Source of the DNA: Sphingomonas crocodyli
Lineage (GTDB): Bacteria; Pseudomonadota; Alphaproteobacteria; Sphingomonadales; Sphingomonadaceae
Reading direction: 5' to 3'
Assembly: GCF_004005865.1 (NCBI RefSeq)
Contig: NZ_SACN01000002.1
Coordinates: 62,001-126,000, forward strand
DNA: 64,000 bases
Part shown: positions 59,249 to 64,000 of the stretch, piece after piece
Layout: each line of letters starts with the position of its first letter
Position numbering within the stretch: the first letter of the stretch is position 1
Notes under the pieces: model-generated
What the model was told of the DNA's origin: nothing
Databases searched by the model: none
Seen by the model: only the letters and a program-made list of their open reading frames with translations
Translations under genes and position numbers: made by a program

Positions 59249-59848
59249 ATGAAGAAGATTCTGCTTTCCATCGGCACCGCCGCGATGCTGGCGACCGGCA
59301 TTGTCGTGCCGATGGCCGCCCCGGCTTCGGCCGCGGTGATCGCGAACAAGGATGCCGCCACCTTCGTCAGCACGCTGGGCGACGAAAGCTTCGCCGTGCT
59401 CAAGACGGGCAACAAGGCCGCCGTGCGCACCAAGTTCCGCGAGCTGCTGTCGCAGCATTTCGCGATCGATGCGATCGGCGACCGCTTGATCCGCCGCTGG
59501 GCGAACCAGATCACCCCGGCGCAGAAGGCCGCGTACAAGGCTGCGATCCCGAACTTCATCATCGGCACCTATTCGGACAATCTCTACGATTATTCGAAGG
59601 CGACGATGAAGGTCGTGCGCACCGCGCCCGCAGGTAGCGGCTTCAACGTGACGACGACCGTGGCCAAGCCCGGTTCGCAGCCGATCACGGCGGTCTGGTC
59701 GGTCGGCCAGGTCGGCGGCGTCTTCAAGATCACGAACCTGACCGTCGCCAATATCAACCTGGCGATGACGCAGGCGCAGGATTTCGATGCGATCATCCAG
59801 CGCAAGGGTTTTGACGCACTCGTTGCGATGATGAAGGCGCGCGGCTAA
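59249..59848 (+). CDS. mlaC: MlaC-family phospholipid-binding periplasmic protein
   Basis: 199 aa. Residues 1-29 form a signal peptide (A-S-A at the end). The body has V-R-T-K-F-R-E-L-L-S-Q-H-F-A-I-D-A-I and F-K-I-T-N-L-T-V-A-N-I-N-L, typical of the MlaC/Ttg2D family, which carries phospholipids between the outer-membrane MlaA and inner-membrane MlaFEDB. No other mla gene is in the window. A clear GGAG ribosome site is present. Confidence 0.88.
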   Translation: MKKILLSIGTAAMLATGIVVPMAAPASAAVIANKDAATFVSTLGDESFAVLKTGNKAAVRTKFRELLSQHFAIDAIGDRLIRRWANQITPAQKAAYKAAIPNFIIGTYSDNLYDYSKATMKVVRTAPAGSGFNVTTTVAKPGSQPITAVWSVGQVGGVFKITNLTVANINLAMTQAQDFDAIIQRKGFDALVAMMKARG

Positions 59849-59897
59849 ACGCGCCGTCATAAGAGGATCGCCCTGCAGGCGCGCAGGAGATTTGAAT

Positions 59898-60113
59898 ATG
59901 AGCAAGATGCATCTGGTGTTCGGCGGTCGGGTCACCGATCCGCGCGGGCTCGATTATGGGGATCTGTCCAAGATCGACGTCGTCGGTTTCTTCCCCGACT
60001 ATAAGTCGGCGGAAAATGCGTGGCGGGGCGCGGCACAGCGCACCGTCGACGATGCTGAGATGAAATATGTGATCGTCCATCTCCACAAGCTGCTGGAGCC
60101 GGATCTGGACTGA
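59898..60113 (+). CDS. DUF4170 family protein
   Basis: 71 aa. The sequence G-G-R-V-T-D-P-R-G-L and V-G-F-F-P-D-Y-K-S-A-E-N-A-W-R-G-A-A-Q fits the small alphaproteobacterial DUF4170 family, of unknown role. It is soluble. CAGGAGA lies before the ATG. It is 49 bp after mlaC, with an intrinsic terminator just after it, so it may be in the mlaC transcript. Confidence 0.8.
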   Translation: MSKMHLVFGGRVTDPRGLDYGDLSKIDVVGFFPDYKSAENAWRGAAQRTVDDAEMKYVIVHLHKLLEPDLD

Positions 60114-60123
60114 ACCGAATGAA

Positions 60124-60149
60124 CCCTCCCCGATCGGGGAGGGTTTTTT
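60124..60149 (+). terminator. Intrinsic terminator after the DUF4170 gene
   Basis: CCCTCCCC and GGGGAGGG form an eight-base stem around GATC, followed by six T residues. It ends the mlaC-DUF4170 transcript. Its U-run reaches the stop codon of the convergent rhomboid gene at 60149. Confidence 0.92.
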
Positions 60150-60775
60150 CATGCGCTGCGATATTTGAGTAGCAGCAGCGGGCGTGCGAGGAGAAGGCCG
60201 GCGAGGAAGCCGCCGATATGTGCCCAGATCGCGACGGTGAAGCCCGCGCCGGGCATCGCGAAGCCGATCATCAGCTGGATGCCGACCCACGCCACCGCCA
60301 GCCATACGACGTTGAGCGCATAAGCGACGCGCGGCGGCATGTTGCTGTCGCGCGGGCGGCCGAACAGCAAGGCATAGGCGCCGAACAGGGCCGAGATCGC
60401 CCCGCTCGCCCCGATCATCGGCGACATATCGAGCGGGGAGGCGAGATATTGCGCGAGTGCCGCCGCATAGGCGCCGATCAGGTAGAGCAGCAGCGTGCCG
60501 AACGTCCCCACCGCGGCTTCCACCGAGCGCCCGCAATAGACGAGGATCAGCAGGTTGAAGCCGAGATGGACGATGCCCGCGTGCAGCAGGGTCGCGCTCA
60601 GCGGCGTGATCCAGACGGGCAGCGCGCCTTCGAGTTCGATCCCGCCCAGACGCGCCGGAATGAAACCGCCGATGAAGTCGGCGGTTTCGGAAAGGCCGGC
60701 GACCGCCAGGATGAAATAGCTGGCGATCGTCGCGACGGCGATCATGGTGGTGGCCCGTGCGGGCGGCATTTTCAT
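60149..60775 (-). CDS. Rhomboid-family intramembrane serine protease
   Basis: 208 aa. Six membrane helices are visible. The catalytic serine is in G-A-S-G-A-I-S near residue 125, the catalytic histidine in W-A-H-I-G-G-F near 188, and a conserved H-x2-H-L-G-F-N is near 66. It cleaves single-pass proteins inside the membrane; its targets are unknown. It follows greA by 34 bp on the same strand. Confidence 0.9.
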   Translation of the reverse strand: MKMPPARATTMIAVATIASYFILAVAGLSETADFIGGFIPARLGGIELEGALPVWITPLSATLLHAGIVHLGFNLLILVYCGRSVEAAVGTFGTLLLYLIGAYAAALAQYLASPLDMSPMIGASGAISALFGAYALLFGRPRDSNMPPRVAYALNVVWLAVAWVGIQLMIGFAMPGAGFTVAIWAHIGGFLAGLLLARPLLLLKYRSA

Positions 60776-60809
60776 GGGCAGCCCATTACCTTCAAAAGGC
60801 GGCCCGCGA

Positions 60810-61286
60810 TCAGATGAACTCGATCTTCGAGACGAGGTAGAACCGCTCGCCCGACGGCACCGTCACCTCGACCTCGTCATCGACCTTCTTGCCGATGAGC
60901 GCGCGGCCCAGCGGCGAATTGTAGCTGATCTTGCCGTCCTTGGCGTTCGCCTCGGTCTGGCCGACGATCTGATACTTTACCGGCTTGTCGTCCTCGTCGA
61001 GCATCGTCACGGTCGCGCCGAAGACGATGCGATCGCCCGAAAGATCGCGCGGATCGATCACCTGCGCGCGGCTCAGCCGATCCTCGATATCGCTGATCGT
61101 CGCTTCGATCTGGCCCTGGCGCTCCTTGGCGGCGTGATATTCGGCATTTTCCGAAAGGTCGCCATGCGCGCGCGCTTCTTCGATCGCGTCGACGATCTGC
61201 GGCCGCTCGATTTTGAGACGCGCGAGCTCTTCGGTCAGCATGCGATAGCCTTCCTGGAGCATCGGCAACTTCTCAACGCTGGCCAT
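60810..61286 (-). CDS. greA: Transcription elongation factor GreA
   Basis: 158 aa, the standard size. The N-terminal coiled coil holds [23 protein letters not shown], with the acidic tip D-L-S-E-N that activates RNA polymerase cleavage of backtracked RNA. The C-terminal domain ends [13 protein letters not shown]. It follows carB by 85 bp and precedes the rhomboid gene; the order carB-greA is common in alphaproteobacteria. Confidence 0.97.
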   Translation of the reverse strand: MASVEKLPMLQEGYRMLTEELARLKIERPQIVDAIEEARAHGDLSENAEYHAAKERQGQIEATISDIEDRLSRAQVIDPRDLSGDRIVFGATVTMLDEDDKPVKYQIVGQTEANAKDGKISYNSPLGRALIGKKVDDEVEVTVPSGERFYLVSKIEFI

Positions 61287-61371
61287 CTGCCTTCAACCCT
61301 TTCGTCCGATAAGCCCGCCCCCCAGACGACCCTTGCGGGCCGCCCACACTGTCTTCCTGCATTGCGGGGGA

Positions 61372-64000
61372 TCAGGCGTGAGGGGCAGAATAATAGGATT
61401 GGAGCGCCCGTACTTCAAGCTTGCGCTCGCGAAGTGCCGCGATCGCCTCGACCGCGGCGACCGAAGCGGCCGCTGTCGTGAAGTAGGGAACCTTGCCGTA
61501 GAGCGCCGTCGTACGGATCGATTGCGAGTCCTGCAGCGACTGCCAGCCCTCGGTCGTGTTGAAGATCAGGTCGACGTCGCCGTCCTTGATCTTGTCGACG
61601 ATGTTCGGGCGGCCCTGCTGCACCTTCAGGACATTTTCGACCTGCAGGCCGGCATTCTGGAGGTAATCCGCCGTGCCGCTGGTCGCGATCACGCGGAAGC
61701 CCATGTCGAGCAATTTGCCGATCGCGGGCAGGATCTGCGGCTTGTCACCATCCTTGACCGATACGAACACGGTCCCGGCCAGCGGCAGCTTCGTGAAGGC
61801 GCCCAGCTGCGCCTTGGCGAAGGCGGTAGCGAAATCGCTGTCGATGCCCATCACCTCGCCGGTCGACTTCATTTCCGGCGAAAGCACCGGATCGACGCCG
61901 GGGAAGCGCGCCCACGGGAACACCGCTTCCTTCACCGCGATATGCTTGATGTCCAAATCGATCTTGGGCAGCGCGGCCAGCTTCTCGCCCGCCATCACCC
62001 GCGCCGCGATCTTGGCGACGGGGGTGCCGATCGCCTTGGCGACGAAGGGCACGGTGCGGCTGGCGCGCGGATTGACCTCGATCAGATAGACCTTGCCGTC
62101 CTTCACCGCGAACTGGACGTTCATCAGGCCGCGGACCATCAGCGCGCGGGCCATTGCATCGGCCTGGCGCTTGATCTCGTCGATGATGTCGGTGGGCAGC
62201 GAATAGGGGGGCAGGGTGCACGCGCTGTCGCCCGAATGGACGCCTGCTTCCTCGATATGCTGCATCACGCCTGCGATCACGACATCGTCGCCATCGCAGA
62301 TCGCATCGAGATCGACCTCGATCGCGTCGCGCAGATATTGGTCGATCAGCACGGGCGAGTCGCCCGACACCAGCACAGCGGTGGTGATATACTGCTCCAG
62401 CTGCGCGGGATCCTCGACGATCTCCATCGCGCGGCCGCCCAGCACGTAAGACGGGCGCATGAGGACCGGATAGCCGACCCGTTCGGCGACGCTCAGCGCC
62501 TCTTCGCGGCTGCGCGCGATGCCGTTGCGCGGCTGATGCAGGCCCAGATCGGAGACGAGCGCGGCGAAACGCTCGCGATCCTCGGCCAGATCGATCGCGT
62601 CGGGCGAGGTGCCCAGGATCGGGATGCCCGCATCCTCCAGCTCCTGCGCGAGCTTGAGCGGCGTTTGCCCGCCGAACTGGACGATGACGCCCTTCAGCGT
62701 GCCGTTCGACATCTCGACATGCAGGATTTCCAGCACGTCCTCGGCGGTCAGCGGCTCGAAATAGAGGCGGTCCGACGTGTCGTAATCGGTCGAGACGGTC
62801 TCGGGATTGCAGTTGACCATGATCGTCTCATAGCCCGCCTCGGCCAGCGCGAAGCAGGCGTGGACGCAGCAATAGTCGAACTCGATCCCCTGACCGATCC
62901 GGTTGGGGCCGCCGCCAAGGATCACGATCTTTTCGCGGTCGGTCGGGTTGCTCTCGCACTCGGGCTCGCCGAAGCTTGGCGCTTCGTAGGTCGAATACAT
63001 GTAGGGCGTCTTGGCCTCGAACTCGGCCGCGCAGGTGTCGATCCGCTTGAAGACCGGGCGGACGCCCAGCTTGTGGCGATGCGCGCGCACCTCCTTCTCG
63101 GTGATGCCGCCGGTCATGGCCTTGAGCGCATCATGGACGATGCCGCCGCCGCGCGCCTGCCCGGTCGCATTGCCGGCAAGGTTGGCCGACTGGAGCGCCA
63201 GCCAGGCGAGCCGCTTGTCGGAGAAGCCCATCGCCTTGAGCTTACGCATGCCATCGGCATCGTTGGGCAGGCCGTCACGGCACGCACTCTCCTCGGCCGC
63301 GACGATCTCGGCGAGGCGATCGAGGAACCACGGTTCGAACTTGGCGATCTTGTGGATTTCGTCGACGGTAAGACCTTCGCGCAGAGCCTGCGCGGCGATC
63401 AGCAGGCGATCCGGCGTCGCGCGGGCCAGCTCGGCCTCGATGCGCGACTTGGGGGCGCCCTTCAGCTCGTCGACTACGTTGAAGCCGACGAGGCCGGTTT
63501 CGAGGCCGCGCAGCGCCTTCTGCATCGATTCGTGGATGTTGCGGCCGATCGCCATCGTCTCGCCGACCGACTTCATCGCGGTGTGGAGCAGCGGCTCGGC
63601 GCCCTTGAACTTTTCGAAGGCGAAGCGCGGAATCTTCGTGACCACGTAATCGATGGTCGGTTCGAACGACGCCGGGGTTGCGCCCGTAATGTCGTTCATG
63701 ATCTCGTCGAGCGTGTAGCCGACCGCGAGCTTCGCGGCGACGCTGGCGATCGGGAAGCCGGTCGCCTTCGATGCGAGCGCCGAGGAGCGCGACACGCGCG
63801 GATTCATCTCGATCACGACCAGACGGCCGTCGGCGGGGTTCACCGCGAACTGGACGTTCGAACCGCCCGTCTCGACGCCGATCTCACGCAGCACCGCGAT
63901 GCTCGCGTTGCGCATGATCTGATATTCTTTGTCGGTCAGCGTCAGCGCGGGCGCGACGGTGATCGAATCGCCCGTATGGACGCCCATCGGATCGACATTC
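61372..64000 (-). CDS. carB: Carbamoyl-phosphate synthase large subunit, partial
   Basis: The gene runs past the right edge, so its N-terminus is missing; 876 codons of about 1100 are present. The visible part starts [11 protein letters not shown] in the first ATP-grasp unit, then [14 protein letters not shown], the oligomerisation domain, [15 protein letters not shown] of the second half, its ATP-grasp ([11 protein letters not shown]), and the MGS-like allosteric domain. It makes carbamoyl phosphate for arginine and pyrimidines. It is first in the carB-greA-rhomboid run. Confidence 0.96.
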   Translation of the reverse strand, partial: NVDPMGVHTGDSITVAPALTLTDKEYQIMRNASIAVLREIGVETGGSNVQFAVNPADGRLVVIEMNPRVSRSSALASKATGFPIASVAAKLAVGYTLDEIMNDITGATPASFEPTIDYVVTKIPRFAFEKFKGAEPLLHTAMKSVGETMAIGRNIHESMQKALRGLETGLVGFNVVDELKGAPKSRIEAELARATPDRLLIAAQALREGLTVDEIHKIAKFEPWFLDRLAEIVAAEESACRDGLPNDADGMRKLKAMGFSDKRLAWLALQSANLAGNATGQARGGGIVHDALKAMTGGITEKEVRAHRHKLGVRPVFKRIDTCAAEFEAKTPYMYSTYEAPSFGEPECESNPTDREKIVILGGGPNRIGQGIEFDYCCVHACFALAEAGYETIMVNCNPETVSTDYDTSDRLYFEPLTAEDVLEILHVEMSNGTLKGVIVQFGGQTPLKLAQELEDAGIPILGTSPDAIDLAEDRERFAALVSDLGLHQPRNGIARSREEALSVAERVGYPVLMRPSYVLGGRAMEIVEDPAQLEQYITTAVLVSGDSPVLIDQYLRDAIEVDLDAICDGDDVVIAGVMQHIEEAGVHSGDSACTLPPYSLPTDIIDEIKRQADAMARALMVRGLMNVQFAVKDGKVYLIEVNPRASRTVPFVAKAIGTPVAKIAARVMAGEKLAALPKIDLDIKHIAVKEAVFPWARFPGVDPVLSPEMKSTGEVMGIDSDFATAFAKAQLGAFTKLPLAGTVFVSVKDGDKPQILPAIGKLLDMGFRVIATSGTADYLQNAGLQVENVLKVQQGRPNIVDKIKDGDVDLIFNTTEGWQSLQDSQSIRTTALYGKVPYFTTAAASVAAVEAIAALRERKLEVRALQSYYSAPHA

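Overview
The window is high-GC DNA from an alphaproteobacterium, almost certainly of the Sphingomonadales (Sphingomonadaceae). The signs are a lipoyl domain fused to the pyruvate dehydrogenase E1 beta subunit next to a DivIC-like gene and enolase, the infA-maf-short RNase E/G-yacG-tRNA-Phe run, a large TonB-dependent receptor, and catabolic genes (P450, Rieske oxygenase, LLM flavoprotein, SDRs, SnoaL and Dabb proteins) scattered among housekeeping genes. I see no insertion sequence, integrase, prophage block or CRISPR array. It reads as chromosome. Placement below family level is not possible from the sequence alone.

Layout. 1-8 kb: a zinc-peptidase-like protein (cut by the left edge), a Tat-exported S51 peptidase, small enzymes, an FNR-type regulator with four candidate cluster cysteines, a P450 and a Rieske oxygenase. 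8-13 kb: pheST, gluQ and an HNH nuclease. 13-25 kb: an accessory, catabolic-looking stretch with SDRs, an LLM oxidoreductase, a Phd/ParE toxin-antitoxin pair with a visible operator, an AraC regulator, a Coq4-family protein with a SnoaL partner, a structured RNA region before an MFS transporter, and two pirins with a LysR regulator. 24-31 kb: cysK with an exporter, a second exporter, a TMEM175-like protein and uvrD. 31-39 kb: tRNA-Lys, folK, a flippase, polA, a flavin reductase, infA, maf, RNase E/G, yacG and tRNA-Phe. 39-47 kb: a TonB receptor, an FAD oxidoreductase, alkA-like, a 2Fe-2S ferredoxin, rlmB, tRNA-Tyr and a run of small regulatory and membrane genes. 47-52 kb: cupin, amidase, outer-membrane barrel, SnoaL and Dabb proteins. 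52-64 kb: a response regulator, pdhAB, DivIC-like, eno, a YqjD/YqjE-type envelope operon with an EcfG-type promoter match, mlaC, rhomboid, greA and carB (cut by the right edge).

Themes. Core functions present are translation (pheST, infA, rlmB, gluQ, three tRNAs), DNA repair and replication (polA, uvrD, alkA-like), central carbon (pdhAB, eno) and envelope (MlaC, flippase, TonB receptor). Gene packing is very tight: many 4-bp ATGA or TTGA overlaps, six TTG starts including infA and pdhA, and five convergent pairs whose stop codons abut or overlap. The best candidates for undescribed regulation are the switch-like RNA at 19453-19545, the EcfG-type promoter at 57462, the operator at 15378, and several perfect palindromes at gene starts. 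Two dispersed GC-rich repeat elements (13162-13293 and 55951-56076) share a core; another (21897-21990) is a distinct inverted repeat.
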